Source: Lacrimispora xylanolytica
GTDB lineage: Bacteria > Bacillota > Clostridia > Lachnospirales > Lachnospiraceae
Length of the DNA stretch: 64,000 nt
NCBI RefSeq assembly: GCF_026723765.1
Contig: NZ_CP113524.1
Location: forward strand, 558,001 to 622,000
Reading direction: 5' to 3'
Part shown: positions 24,943 to 33,674 of the stretch, one piece after another
Position numbering within the stretch: position 1 is the stretch's first letter
Layout: the number at the start of each line of letters is the position of its first letter
The notes under the pieces: model-generated
Seen by the model: the letters and a program-made list of their open reading frames with translations, nothing else
The model's database searches: none
Told to the model about the DNA's origin: nothing
Position numbers and translations under genes: made by a program

Positions 24943-24970
24943 ATTATACTTATTTTCCCAGTGATGTCAA
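24943..24970 (-). promoter_or_regulatory. consensus promoter of the XRE-potABCD operon
   Basis: Read on the minus strand: TTGACA, 16-base spacer, TATAAT; both hexamers perfect. Confidence 0.8.
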
Positions 24971-24976
24971 TACTTT

Positions 24977-24996
24977 TTAAGGAAGTTTTTCCTTAA
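24977..24996. repeat. intergenic palindrome
   Basis: TTAAGGAA-N4-TTCCTTAA, perfect 8-bp arms, between the divergent pot and lactonase promoters. It touches the -35 of the lactonase promoter, so it could be an operator. Confidence 0.5.
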
Positions 24997-25021
24997 CAAA
25001 TAAGGAATCTTATGATATGAT
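24993..25021 (+). promoter_or_regulatory. promoter for the lactonase gene
   Basis: TTAACA, 17-base spacer, TATGAT, 40 bases before the start codon. Confidence 0.55.
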
Positions 25022-25061
25022 ATTTCTAGTTTATACAAGGATTAAACCAGGAGGAAATATT

Positions 25062-26123
25062 ATGATGAAGGGCAAATACATGGCGTATGTAGGCTCCTAT
25101 TCCTACAATGGACAGGCCAAGGGAATTACAGTGTATGATGTGGACGTGGAAAAGGGCCGTTTCGTACCCAGATGCGAGGTGGAGGTAGACAATTCTTCCT
25201 ATCTGATAGCGTCAAATAATGGAAAGACTCTTTATTCCATCGCAGATGAAGGTGTGGTTTCTTTCCGCATTCATGAGAACGGTTCTATTACAAGACTGAA
25301 TTCTGCCAATATCAAAGGAATGCGCGGCTGCCACCTGTCTACAGATGCAGAGGATAAATATATATTCGTTTCCGGTTATCACGATGGCAAGTGTACCGTA
25401 CTCAGATTGAATGAAGACGGTTCTGTGGGAGATATTGTAACAGGAGTGTTTCATAAAGGCTTTGGAAGTGTAGCAGAGAGAAATTTCCGCCCTCACGTAA
25501 GCTGTTCCAGAAGAACGCCAGACGGAAAGTTCATTATGGTGGCTGACCTTGGAATCGACCAGGTAAAGATTTACCGGTTTGATGAAAAGGATGAGGAGAT
25601 GTTTTTAATTGATGCCATCCGCTGCGATCTGGAATCTGCTCCTAAGTGCTTCCGGTTCAGCGAGGATGGAAAATTCTTCTATCTTCTTCATGAATTAAAG
25701 AATGTTATTGATGTATATACCTATGAAACCGGAGACCGTCTTCCTAAGATTGAGAAGATTCAGACCATTGAGACCACAGGAAAGGCTCCTCTGACTCAAC
25801 TGACAGCTGCCTGCTCCATGCGTTTTTCAAACGATGAGACTCACATGTTCTGCGGAAATGCTGGGGATAATACCATTACAGTCTATGACCGGGATAAGAA
25901 AACAGGACTTCTTACCTTTTCCTGCTGCCTTCCGGTGAGCGGAAGCTATCCTAAAGATATCTGCGTATTCCCCGATGACAAGCACATTGCTTCTATTAAC
26001 CATGAAACAGGAAGCATTACATTCTTTACCGTGGACTACGAAAAAGGACTTCTTATTATGAACGGAAAAGAGCTGAAGGTCAATGAGCCAAACAGCTGTA
26101 TGATTGTAAAGGTCAGCAATTAA
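25062..26123 (+). CDS. lactonase-family beta-propeller protein (YbhE/Pgl-like)
   Basis: A 353-residue seven-bladed propeller of the lactonase_3 family: YVGSYSYNGQAKGITVYDVD at the N terminus, GMRGCHLSTD, and RPHVSCSRRTPDGKFIMVADLGIDQVKIYRF in the middle, the recurrent strand pattern of YbhE. Some family members hydrolyse 6-phosphogluconolactone; others have no proven activity, so a role in the pentose phosphate pathway is possible but not shown. ATG 25062 follows CAGGAGGAAA. It ends 14 bases before aroC and is likely co-transcribed with it. Confidence 0.85.
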   Translation: MMKGKYMAYVGSYSYNGQAKGITVYDVDVEKGRFVPRCEVEVDNSSYLIASNNGKTLYSIADEGVVSFRIHENGSITRLNSANIKGMRGCHLSTDAEDKYIFVSGYHDGKCTVLRLNEDGSVGDIVTGVFHKGFGSVAERNFRPHVSCSRRTPDGKFIMVADLGIDQVKIYRFDEKDEEMFLIDAIRCDLESAPKCFRFSEDGKFFYLLHELKNVIDVYTYETGDRLPKIEKIQTIETTGKAPLTQLTAACSMRFSNDETHMFCGNAGDNTITVYDRDKKTGLLTFSCCLPVSGSYPKDICVFPDDKHIASINHETGSITFFTVDYEKGLLIMNGKELKVNEPNSCMIVKVSN

Positions 26124-26137
26124 AAGGAGAGACATTC

Positions 26138-27247
26138 ATGGCAGGATCAACACTGGGAACAATATGGAAGGTAACCACCTGGGGGGAATCCCATGGAAAG
26201 GGCGTAGGCGTAGTGGTAGATGGTTGTCCCGCAGGACTTCCTCTTTCAGAAGCGGATATTCAGGCTTATCTTAATAGAAGAAAGCCGGGGCAAAGTAAGT
26301 TTACCACAAAGCGTCAGGAATCAGATGAAGTAGAGATACTTTCCGGGGTGTTTGAAGGAAAGACGACCGGAGCTCCTATTTCCATGGCAGTATGGAACAA
26401 GGACCAGCGTTCCAAGGATTACGGCAATATCATGGACGTATACCGTCCAGGTCATGCAGATTATACCTTTGATACTAAATACGGCTTCCGGGATTACCGG
26501 GGAGGCGGACGGTCCTCTGGCAGGGAGACCACGGCCAGGGTAGCAGCCGGTGCTGTTGCCGCCGTATTTTTAAAACAGCTTGGAATCCATGTGACTGCCT
26601 ATACAAAGGCTGTTGGACCGTATGAGATTGACCCGGAACGTTTTAATATAGAGGAAAGGGATGAAAACCGTCTCTATATGCCGGACTTAAAGACGGCTCA
26701 CATGGCGGAGAAATATTTAGAAGAGATGATGGAGAAAACTGATTCCGTAGGCGGAGTGGTGGAATGCATCATCGACGGTGTACCAGCAGGCATCGGTGAT
26801 CCGGTCTTTGAAAAGTATGATGCAGCCCTTGCAAAGGCAATCATGTCTATGGGCGCGGTCAAAGGGTTTGAGATTGGAAACGGATTTTTAGCTTCCCGTT
26901 CCACAGGCTCTATCAACAACGACCGTTTCATCAAAGGTAAGGATGGCAGGATCGAAAAGGCCACCAACCATGCCGGCGGAATTCTTGGTGGTATGAGCGA
27001 CGGTTCCCAGGTGGTATTCCGTGCAGCCTTTAAGCCAACTCCATCCATTGCCCTACCCCAGAAAACGGTGACGAGGCAGGGAGAGGAAACGGAGATTGAA
27101 ATCAAAGGCCGCCATGACCCTATCATAGTTCCAAGAGCCGTAGTGGTGGTGGAAGCTATGGCAGCCCTTACAACCGCAGATCTGCTCCTCGTTAACATGT
27201 CATCAAGAATGGACCGGATTCAGTCTTTCTACGGACAGAATCAATAA
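26138..27247 (+). CDS. aroC: chorismate synthase
   Basis: A 369-residue enzyme converting 5-enolpyruvylshikimate-3-phosphate to chorismate with reduced FMN, the last common step of aromatic amino-acid synthesis. Signatures: TWGESHGKGVGVVVDGCPAG at the N terminus, the RPGHADYT...YGFRDYRGGGRSSGRETTARVAAGA block, and NHAGGILGGMSDG. Length is typical. AAGGAGA precedes the ATG. Confidence 0.96.
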   Translation: MAGSTLGTIWKVTTWGESHGKGVGVVVDGCPAGLPLSEADIQAYLNRRKPGQSKFTTKRQESDEVEILSGVFEGKTTGAPISMAVWNKDQRSKDYGNIMDVYRPGHADYTFDTKYGFRDYRGGGRSSGRETTARVAAGAVAAVFLKQLGIHVTAYTKAVGPYEIDPERFNIEERDENRLYMPDLKTAHMAEKYLEEMMEKTDSVGGVVECIIDGVPAGIGDPVFEKYDAALAKAIMSMGAVKGFEIGNGFLASRSTGSINNDRFIKGKDGRIEKATNHAGGILGGMSDGSQVVFRAAFKPTPSIALPQKTVTRQGEETEIEIKGRHDPIIVPRAVVVVEAMAALTTADLLLVNMSSRMDRIQSFYGQNQ

Positions 27248-27283
27248 AGGATCTATAACCAATCAGGTGGTGGAGATACAGGG

Positions 27284-27312
27284 TTGATAAAATCCTTCAT
27301 TTGTGGTATGGT
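27284..27312 (+). promoter_or_regulatory. promoter for rpiB
   Basis: TTGATA, 17-base spacer, TATGGT, 48 bases before the rpiB start. Confidence 0.55.
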
Positions 27313-27360
27313 AAATGCCGCATATATTATTTATATAGGAATAGAAACGGGAGATTAAAT

Positions 27361-27804
27361 ATGAAAATCGCAATGGGAAATGACCATACGGCCATAGAAA
27401 TGAAGAATGCCATTAAGAAATTTGTGGAAAGCAAAGGATATGAAGTCATTGATTTTGGCACCAATTCCACAGAAAGCTGTGATTATCCAACTTACGGCGA
27501 GATGGTAGGACGTGCAGTTGCTGACGGAGAAGCAGATCTTGGAATCGCTATTTGCGGAACCGGAGTAGGAATCTCTCTTGCCTGTAATAAAGTAAAGGGA
27601 ATCCGTGCCTGTGTCTGCAGCGAGCCTTACACTGCAAAACTTTCCAGAATGCACAATGATTCCAATGTTCTTTGCTTCGGCGCAAGAGTTGTCGGCGATG
27701 AGATGGCAAAGATGATCACCGAGAACTGGTTGGATGCCAAGTATGAAGGCGGAAGACATCAGAGACGTGTGGATATGGTTATGGATATCGAGAGCAGAAA
27801 TTAA
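27361..27804 (+). CDS. rpiB: ribose-5-phosphate isomerase B
   Basis: A 147-residue RpiB/LacAB-family isomerase interconverting ribose 5-phosphate and ribulose 5-phosphate. GNDHTAIEMK at the N terminus, the active-site Cys 65 in AICGTGVGISLACNK, and the SRMHNDSNVLCFGARVVG segment are all present. The ATG at 27361 is preceded by GGGAGAT; the upstream extension to 27301 lies in the promoter. Confidence 0.93.
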   Translation: MKIAMGNDHTAIEMKNAIKKFVESKGYEVIDFGTNSTESCDYPTYGEMVGRAVADGEADLGIAICGTGVGISLACNKVKGIRACVCSEPYTAKLSRMHNDSNVLCFGARVVGDEMAKMITENWLDAKYEGGRHQRRVDMVMDIESRN

Positions 27805-27824
27805 GATATGATACGATGATATTA

Positions 27825-27870
27825 AGGGTGTTGTGAGATGGTAAATTCATTTTGCAGCACCCTCTTTTTA
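27825..27870 (+). terminator. terminator after rpiB
   Basis: AGGGTGTTG pairs with CAGCACCCT, followed by TCTTTTT. The loop is 21 bases. Confidence 0.7.
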
Positions 27871-27972
27871 TGATACAGGAAAGTTCTACGAACTCCCCTA
27901 TATCATAAAAAGCACGACCTGCAGGCTGCACGTGACGCTTAAGAGGAAGATAAAAAAGAGGCATGTTTCATC

Positions 27973-28001
27973 TGTACAAGCCATTTTCAGGGTGCTACAA
28001 T
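27973..28001 (+). promoter_or_regulatory. possible promoter for the beta-hydroxyacid dehydrogenase
   Basis: TGTACA, 17-base spacer, TACAAT, 36 bases before the start codon. Confidence 0.45.
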
Positions 28002-28037
28002 TAGATTAAAATACTTGATGGGAGAGGGAGATACAAA

Positions 28038-28901
28038 ATGAAAAAAATCGGATTTATCGGCGTGGGAATCATGGGAAAGTCCATGGTGAGAAACTTAATG
28101 AAGGCTGGTTTTGAAGTTGGAATCTATACAAGAACCAGAGAAAAGGCAGAGGACGTTATTTTGGAAGGTGCCATCTGGTATCCGGATCCAGCCTCCTGTG
28201 CCAGGGATAAGGACTGTGTCATTACCATTGTAGGATATCCCAAAGATGTGGAAGAGGTCTATTTTGGAGAAGAAGGAATCCTGAAAGGGGCAGATCCAGG
28301 AACTTGTCTCATTGACATGACGACCACAAGTCCTGAGCTTGCAAAACGGATTTATGAAGAGGCAGGAAAAAAAGGCTGTAAGGCCATAGATGCGCCTGTG
28401 ACCGGAGGGGATACGGGAGCCAGAGAAGGAACCCTGACCATATTAGCAGGAGGCGATCAGGAAGATTTTGACCGCTGTCTTCCTGTATTTGAAGCCATGG
28501 GAAAGGCCATTCGGTATACGGGAGGCCCGGGAAATGGACAGCATACCAAAATGTGCAACCAGATTGCCATCGCAGGTTCTATCGCAGGGGTATGTGAAGC
28601 AATCACCTATGCCAGGGCAAATGGACTGGATGACAGGAATATGGTGGAATCCATAGCCACAGGAGCCGCCGGAAGTGCCCAGTTAAATGCCCAGGCCCCA
28701 AAGATTCTATCAAATGATTTTGAACCGGGATTTTTTATCAAGCATTTTATCAAAGATATGAAGATTGCGGAGGAAGAGGCTGCGCGGGCTGGTGTCAGTC
28801 TGGGAGTCCTTACCTATATCCGCTCCATGTATGAGAATATGGAAGAGAATGGGCATGGAGATGAGGGAACTCAGGCCCTGATTAAATATTATCAGTGGTA
28901 A
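28038..28901 (+). CDS. beta-hydroxyacid dehydrogenase (tartronate-semialdehyde / 3-hydroxyisobutyrate type)
   Basis: A 287-residue NAD(P)-dependent oxidoreductase. The N-terminal Rossmann fold shows GFIGVGIMGKSMVRNLMKAG; substrate-binding residues lie in DAPVTGGDTGAREGTL; the catalytic lysine is in GNGQHTKMCNQ. C-terminal half is all-helical, as in GarR/HIBADH. The exact 3-hydroxy acid substrate cannot be told from sequence. It has its own ribosome-binding site (GGGAGAGGGAG) and a terminator on both sides, so it is monocistronic. Confidence 0.88.
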   Translation: MKKIGFIGVGIMGKSMVRNLMKAGFEVGIYTRTREKAEDVILEGAIWYPDPASCARDKDCVITIVGYPKDVEEVYFGEEGILKGADPGTCLIDMTTTSPELAKRIYEEAGKKGCKAIDAPVTGGDTGAREGTLTILAGGDQEDFDRCLPVFEAMGKAIRYTGGPGNGQHTKMCNQIAIAGSIAGVCEAITYARANGLDDRNMVESIATGAAGSAQLNAQAPKILSNDFEPGFFIKHFIKDMKIAEEEAARAGVSLGVLTYIRSMYENMEENGHGDEGTQALIKYYQW

Positions 28902-28908
28902 AAGCATT

Positions 28909-28943
28909 AAAATGCAGACCAGAGATTTCTGGCCTGCATTTTT
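28909..28943. terminator. bidirectional terminator
   Basis: AAAATGCAG...CTGCATTTT with inner CAGA/TCTG pairing. Shared by the dehydrogenase (+) and lepB (-), whose stop codon lies in it. Confidence 0.85.
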
Positions 28944-29508
28944 ACTGAATTTTTTTAATCGATGGATAATACCGGAATAAGACCTTTGCAATGATCTTGT
29001 TCTTTTTCACATATTTATGATTCCAGCGTCTGGCATCAGCGGAGAAATTACGATTATCTCCCAGCATGAAATAAGAATCTTCAGGGACCGTAAAGTGGGC
29101 CTCTTCTTCTGGTTCCATTGGTTCTGGTAAGTATGGCTCGTCCAATGGGGTCTCAGAATTATTTAAGTAAACCTTTCCGTCTCGAATATCAACGGTATCT
29201 CCTGGAAGCCCTATGATACGCTTCACGTAATAAGTCTTGCCGGTGGGATCATCAGGAAAGTGGAAGATGACCACATCGTCGCGCTGTGGATCAGAAAAGT
29301 AATAGGAAAGCCGGGATCCGATGACCCGGTCTCCTGTCATTATGGTCTTTTCCATAGATCCGCTTGGCACTCTGCTGTTAGCAATGATAAAGTTGTTAAG
29401 CACAAACGCAATGACAGCTGCTGTGACGATGATCTTAATCCAGCTTATGATCTCATCCTTCCAGCTAAACGGTTTCTGCTCATTTTGCATGGTTTCGTCT
29501 CTCTTCAT
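28942..29508 (-). CDS. lepB: signal peptidase I
   Basis: A 188-residue membrane serine protease that removes signal peptides outside the membrane. One N-terminal membrane helix (about 21-43), then box B with the catalytic Ser 51 (PSGSMEKT), box D with the general-base Lys 96 (YYVKRIIGLPGD), and box E GDNRNFSADAR, slightly different from the usual GDNRxxSxDSR. Length is typical of Gram-positive SipS-type enzymes. A second in-frame ATG six codons on is a possible start. Confidence 0.93.
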   Translation of the reverse strand: MKRDETMQNEQKPFSWKDEIISWIKIIVTAAVIAFVLNNFIIANSRVPSGSMEKTIMTGDRVIGSRLSYYFSDPQRDDVVIFHFPDDPTGKTYYVKRIIGLPGDTVDIRDGKVYLNNSETPLDEPYLPEPMEPEEEAHFTVPEDSYFMLGDNRNFSADARRWNHKYVKKNKIIAKVLFRYYPSIKKIQ

Positions 29509-29682
29509 ATTGTTCTCTTCTTTTCTCTGCTTTATGGTTCCTCATTGAGTTTATATGAGTTTTCCACATAACGCAAGGGGGTTCACAAAATGGTAAGAAA
29601 ATATTCACAAACATTCCATGAAATAGCCATATTATGGCGGTAATATAAAATTATCGAATTGTGCACATAAGGAGGAGGGCCT

Positions 29683-30768
29683 TTGGAAGAAACAAAGAAG
29701 GAAAATAAACGGCTTCTCATCGCATCTGCGGTGATGTTTTTTATCTCCCTGCTTTTGCAGGTCATGGCAAGAAACGTTCCTGGATTTGGGGAGTGGTATT
29801 CTAAGTCCATCTATCCTTTGATCGTCGGGATTCTGGGAGGGATCACCGGTCTATTTCCTTTTGCTCTTTTAGAGGTGCTATCCATTCTCTTTTTTCTTTT
29901 CTTTCTCATTTATGCCATCCGTTCCATCCGTAATTTGAAGAAAATTCTAATCAGTAGTATTTTTACTCTTACCCTGCTCTTTTTTTTATTTACCATAAAT
30001 TGCGGCATTAATTATTACCGCAGGCCATTTTCCGCCTATTCCGGTCTTTCTATAAAGGAATCTTCTATTGAGGACTTGATTTTACTTTGTGAGAATCTGA
30101 CTGAAACTCTAAACCGTATGTCAGGGTCAGAAACAAGTAAGCTGGAATTAAAAGGCATGGGTGCAGAAAGTGTTGCCGCCATGAAACAGCTGGGCCAGTT
30201 ATATCCGGAGCTTGACGGATTTTATCCTCAGCCAAAGCCGCTTTTATGGTCTTATATTTTCTCCATACAGCAGCTTTGCGGACAGTATTCTCCCTTTACC
30301 GCAGAGGCCATATATAACCGTTCCATGCCAGATTATAACATTCCCCATACTCTCTGCCATGAGCTGTCTCATTTAAGAGGCTTTATGAGAGAAGATGAGG
30401 CCAATTTTATCGGCTATCTGGCCTGTATCGGCTCCGATGAGCTGTCATTTCAGTACAGCGGGTATCTCACCGGCTGGATCTATGCCACCAATGCCCTGGA
30501 AGGAGCAGATCCCCAGGCATACGCAAAGGTCTCCGGCATGCTTTCTGACCGGATTTGGGACGATCTTAAGTATAATACGGAATTTTGGGGCAAATATGAA
30601 GGAAAGACGGCGGAAGTGTCAAATCAGCTGAATGATACTTATCTAAAGCTGAACAGCCAGTCAGACGGAGTTAAAAGCTATGGAAGAATGGTAGATTTAA
30701 TGCTGGCTTATCACCAGTGGGAGAAGGGGACACAGCCTAAGTCTATTGAAATAATTCTCAGGGAATGA
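29683..30768 (+). CDS. DUF3810 membrane protein with HExxH zinc-protease motif
   Basis: A 361-residue protein with three N-terminal membrane helices (to about residue 110) and a large domain carrying HELSH at 226-230 followed by EDEANFIGYL, the arrangement of gluzincin zinc proteases (second Glu helix). DUF3810 proteins are predicted metallopeptidases; no substrate is known. The start is TTG at 29683, 5-6 bases after AAGGAGGAGG, with no better ATG nearby. Confidence 0.85.
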   Translation: MEETKKENKRLLIASAVMFFISLLLQVMARNVPGFGEWYSKSIYPLIVGILGGITGLFPFALLEVLSILFFLFFLIYAIRSIRNLKKILISSIFTLTLLFFLFTINCGINYYRRPFSAYSGLSIKESSIEDLILLCENLTETLNRMSGSETSKLELKGMGAESVAAMKQLGQLYPELDGFYPQPKPLLWSYIFSIQQLCGQYSPFTAEAIYNRSMPDYNIPHTLCHELSHLRGFMREDEANFIGYLACIGSDELSFQYSGYLTGWIYATNALEGADPQAYAKVSGMLSDRIWDDLKYNTEFWGKYEGKTAEVSNQLNDTYLKLNSQSDGVKSYGRMVDLMLAYHQWEKGTQPKSIEIILRE

Positions 30769-30820
30769 TAAAATACACAGTAGTTCCACACGGGAAATGA
30801 ATGAATTAGGAGAAACTCAG

Positions 30821-31729
30821 ATGATATTATATATGCTCACTACCTCAACAGCAGATGAGTCCCTGGCTATTTTTAGTGAAGAGGTCCAGGAGAACTTAGA
30901 GCAGTTAAAGCCCAATGTCCTTCTTGAGACCATTAAGGGCTGGGGGCCTCATCTCATAGCATTTGGAATTAAGCTATTGATTGCTCTTATTATATTTTTT
31001 ATCGGCTCAAGGCTTATCAAGATGACTCATCATATCTTGGAGCGGTCCTTTAAAAAGATGGACATGGAAATCAGCGTAAGGAAGTTTTTGTTGTCCGTAC
31101 TGAACGCCATGCTGTACTGCTTTCTGGCCTTTGTCATCGCAGACCAGATCGGTGTAAGCTCAGCTTCTATTATAGCACTTCTTGGATCCGCCAGTATTGC
31201 CATTGGACTTGCGGTCCAGGGAAGCCTTGCTAATTTTGCCGGAGGCGTATTGATTCTTCTCATGAAACCATTCCGGGTAGGAGATTATATCATTGCCAGA
31301 GATGGAGAAGGCACTGTGCGCACCATTGGTCTGGTCTATACCATACTGACCACGGCGGACAATAAGCAGGTTGTTATTCCAAACGGCACTCTGGCAAATT
31401 CTGCCCTCACCAACGTAACTGCCATGGACAAGCGGAGGCTTGATGTGCTGATACGGATCAGCTATGGCTCGGATTTAAAAAAGGCCAAACAGGTGCTGGA
31501 AGAGATTATTAAAAACCACAGGTGGATTCTAAAAGAAGAGCCCATGGAGGTATATGTCAGCGATCTTACGGAGCAGTCAGTGATCATCGGGATCAGAGGC
31601 TGGGCCCTCATGGAACATTACTGGACCGTCCGGGCCGAGGTTTTAGAACAGATTAAGCTTCGGCTGGAGGAGGAAGGAATTGAAGTTCCCCACAATCTCT
31701 TATCACTTTACGGGAAAGAACAGGTTTAA
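30821..31729 (+). CDS. MscS-family mechanosensitive channel
   Basis: A 302-residue small-conductance mechanosensitive channel. Three N-terminal helices; the pore-lining TM3 is SIAIGLAVQGSLANFAGGVLILLMKPFRVGDYI, with the glycine/alanine pattern and the MscS domain following (VVIPNGTLANSALTNVT). It releases solutes during hypo-osmotic shock. The start at 30821 is 10 bases after TTAGGAG; an earlier in-frame ATG at 30797 has a poor spacing. 52 bases after the DUF3810 gene. Confidence 0.9.
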   Translation: MILYMLTTSTADESLAIFSEEVQENLEQLKPNVLLETIKGWGPHLIAFGIKLLIALIIFFIGSRLIKMTHHILERSFKKMDMEISVRKFLLSVLNAMLYCFLAFVIADQIGVSSASIIALLGSASIAIGLAVQGSLANFAGGVLILLMKPFRVGDYIIARDGEGTVRTIGLVYTILTTADNKQVVIPNGTLANSALTNVTAMDKRRLDVLIRISYGSDLKKAKQVLEEIIKNHRWILKEEPMEVYVSDLTEQSVIIGIRGWALMEHYWTVRAEVLEQIKLRLEEEGIEVPHNLLSLYGKEQV

Positions 31730-31751
31730 CATGCTTCATGTTAAGATTTTA

Positions 31752-31791
31752 AGTCAAGAAGTCTTGGGGGCAAGATTTCTTGACTCTTTTT
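31752..31791 (+). terminator. terminator after mscS
   Basis: AGTCAAGAAGTCTTG pairs with CAAGATTTCTTGACT (14 of 15) across GGGG, then CTTTTT. Confidence 0.9.
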
Positions 31792-31916
31792 ATACATACG
31801 GCCATCTCTAATCAGGCGCATGAAATCCATTCATCTGGTAATATGATAATAAAAAGGTCTTGCATGTATGAGCAGCTATTCAAATGTGGTTTCATGTGAG
31901 ATAATACATTGAGTTC

Positions 31917-32264
31917 ATGGAAGGGAAAGTGAACGTATCAATGAATGTTCAGGAAAAAAAACAAAGTGAAATCAAGATTACATACCGTATGATTGCATTA
32001 TACTGTAGGAAAAAGCATGGAACAAGAAATGGGCTTTGCAAGGAGTGCCAAGAATTAGAAGCTTACGCACGCAACCGGACAGAGCGCTGTCCCTTTACAG
32101 AGACAAAGACCTTTTGCTCCCAGTGCAAGGTACATTGTTACCGGGACGATATGCGGGAGCGAATCCGGGAAGTCATGGTTTTTTCCGGGAAGCGTTTGTT
32201 TTTTCGGCATCCGGTCATGGTGATCCGTCATATGATAGAATCCAGAAAGGAAGTAGAATCATAA
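31917..32264 (+). CDS. nitrous-oxide-stimulated promoter (YNOS) family protein
   Basis: A 115-residue Cys-rich cytoplasmic protein of the small family named after a nitrous-oxide-stimulated promoter. Features: MIALYCRKKHGTRNGLCKECQEL, then RCPFTETKTFCSQCKVHCYRDDMR, giving seven cysteines in a pattern fit for metal or Fe-S binding, and a basic C-terminal part (FFRHPVMVIRHMI). The function is unknown. The start could also be the ATG at 31941, with AAGGGAAAG 11 bases upstream; neither is decisive. One base separates it from the DUF454 gene. Confidence 0.8.
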   Translation: MEGKVNVSMNVQEKKQSEIKITYRMIALYCRKKHGTRNGLCKECQELEAYARNRTERCPFTETKTFCSQCKVHCYRDDMRERIREVMVFSGKRLFFRHPVMVIRHMIESRKEVES

Positions 32265-32265
32265 A

Positions 32266-32664
32266 ATGAAGATAAAAAAGAAGCTGCTGTGCGCGGCAGG
32301 AATTCTTCTTACGGGACTTGGCGCTTTGGGCGCAGTTTTACCGCTGCTCCCTGCGTTCCCCTTTTTAATGGGGGCGCTCTACTGCTTTGCAAGGAGCAGC
32401 GATAAGCTGCATGCCTGGTTTTTAAATACCAGTCTTTATAAAAATCATTTGGAAAGCTATGTGAAGAAGCGTGCCATGACAATCAAAACCAAGCTGACAC
32501 TTTCTTTCAGTTTGACCATTGCCATGGCCATAGGCTTCTTCGCCATGAGCCGGATTCCGGTGGGCCAGATTATCCTGGCAATTGTATGGCTCTGCCATAT
32601 TGCCTTCTTTTTCTTTGGTGTTAAAACCTTAAAGCCAGAGACTACAGCAGATGGTATTATTTAA
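32266..32664 (+). CDS. DUF454 (YbaN-like) inner-membrane protein
   Basis: A 132-residue protein with an N-terminal helix (LGALGAVLPLLPAFPFLMGALYCFARSS, characteristic of DUF454) and a C-terminal pair of helices. YbaN family; function unknown. Directly follows the YNOS gene by one base, a neighbourhood often seen for these two families. Its last 8 bases overlap the convergent SIMPL gene. Confidence 0.85.
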   Translation: MKIKKKLLCAAGILLTGLGALGAVLPLLPAFPFLMGALYCFARSSDKLHAWFLNTSLYKNHLESYVKKRAMTIKTKLTLSFSLTIAMAIGFFAMSRIPVGQIILAIVWLCHIAFFFFGVKTLKPETTADGII

Positions 32665-33403
32665 TACCGTAAGTCACAGTAACCTGAGCTTCCACATCAA
32701 GCTGACCAGGTTCCACTGCAATTGATTTTGCATCTGCCTGAGCACCAAATGCAGCGCCTTCAACGCTTTCATAACGGTTTTCGTTATATGTGCTTAATTC
32801 TACCACATTGGTGATAGTTCCAAGAGTAACACCGCTTGCAGCTGCAATGGCATCTGCCTTTACCTTAGAAGCGGAAACTGCTTTTTTTAATGCTTCCTGA
32901 TAGCTTTCATCGTATTTGCTGGACATATAAGCAATGTGATCAATGTTATTGATGCCGGCTTCAATACTGGAAGCCACCAGAGTTCCTAATTTATCCATAG
33001 GAAGATCGGAAACAATAATTCCTGTGCGCATCTCATATCCGGTGATTTTTTGTCCGGCATTGTAATCATAAATTGGATTCAGTCCGTAGTTTGAGGTCTG
33101 GATGGATTTCTCATCAACGCCTGCTTTCTTTAAGAAATCAATGACCTTGTTAACATCCTGGGTATTGGTTTCCTGGGCAGCCTTTGGATCTGCAGCCTGT
33201 GTGGAAACAGAGTAGTTCACCTCTGCCATATCAGGAACGACCTTTACTTTTTCTGTACTCTGTACTTGAATGGTATTGAAAGACTTATTATCAACGGATA
33301 CATTGGCAGCAGGAGCTGCTGTAGGCTGTGTTGCACATGCGGTAAGACCCATAGCGGCAGCGGCGATAACAATGGCTGCCAGTGGTTTATTTATTTTTCT
33401 CAT
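32657..33403 (-). CDS. SIMPL-domain (DUF541) lipoprotein
   Basis: A 248-residue exported protein. The N terminus is a lipoprotein signal ending in LTACATQ. The SIMPL domain follows: IQVQSTEKVKVVPDMAEVNYSV, NYGLNPIYDYNAGQKITGYEMR, and ALKKAVSASKVKADAIAAASG. SIMPL proteins are extracytoplasmic, related to Omp28/BP26, with no defined biochemical role. The start at 33403 follows AAAAGGAGGAA; the longer frame has none. The stop codons of this and the opposite DUF454 gene overlap in GGTATTATTTAATACC. Confidence 0.86.
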   Translation of the reverse strand: MRKINKPLAAIVIAAAAMGLTACATQPTAAPAANVSVDNKSFNTIQVQSTEKVKVVPDMAEVNYSVSTQAADPKAAQETNTQDVNKVIDFLKKAGVDEKSIQTSNYGLNPIYDYNAGQKITGYEMRTGIIVSDLPMDKLGTLVASSIEAGINNIDHIAYMSSKYDESYQEALKKAVSASKVKADAIAAASGVTLGTITNVVELSTYNENRYESVEGAAFGAQADAKSIAVEPGQLDVEAQVTVTYGIK

Positions 33404-33674
33404 ATTAAATTCCTCCTTTTCCTTTTCTACCTTTATTTTACAGGAAAAATGGAAATCGTGTATTTCTTTTCTCTTAACATTCCAGGTCAAAATTCATAGG
33501 TTTTGATTACGGATTTCTAACATAGTCATAATGGAATCCTAAGGGTCATAAAATGTCAAAAATAATACCAGGCATCTAAAAAATATTGTATTTCTTCCTC
33601 CTCCGTGTTACTGTGTAAACAGACACCATAAGATAATATGGAATGGAAAATATAGGCGTTAAAGGAGAAGATCT

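Noticed and set aside
27779-27964. 61-residue minus-strand ORF between rpiB and the dehydrogenase gene
   Set aside because: It overlaps the rpiB terminator, has no ribosome-binding site and no protein-like pattern.
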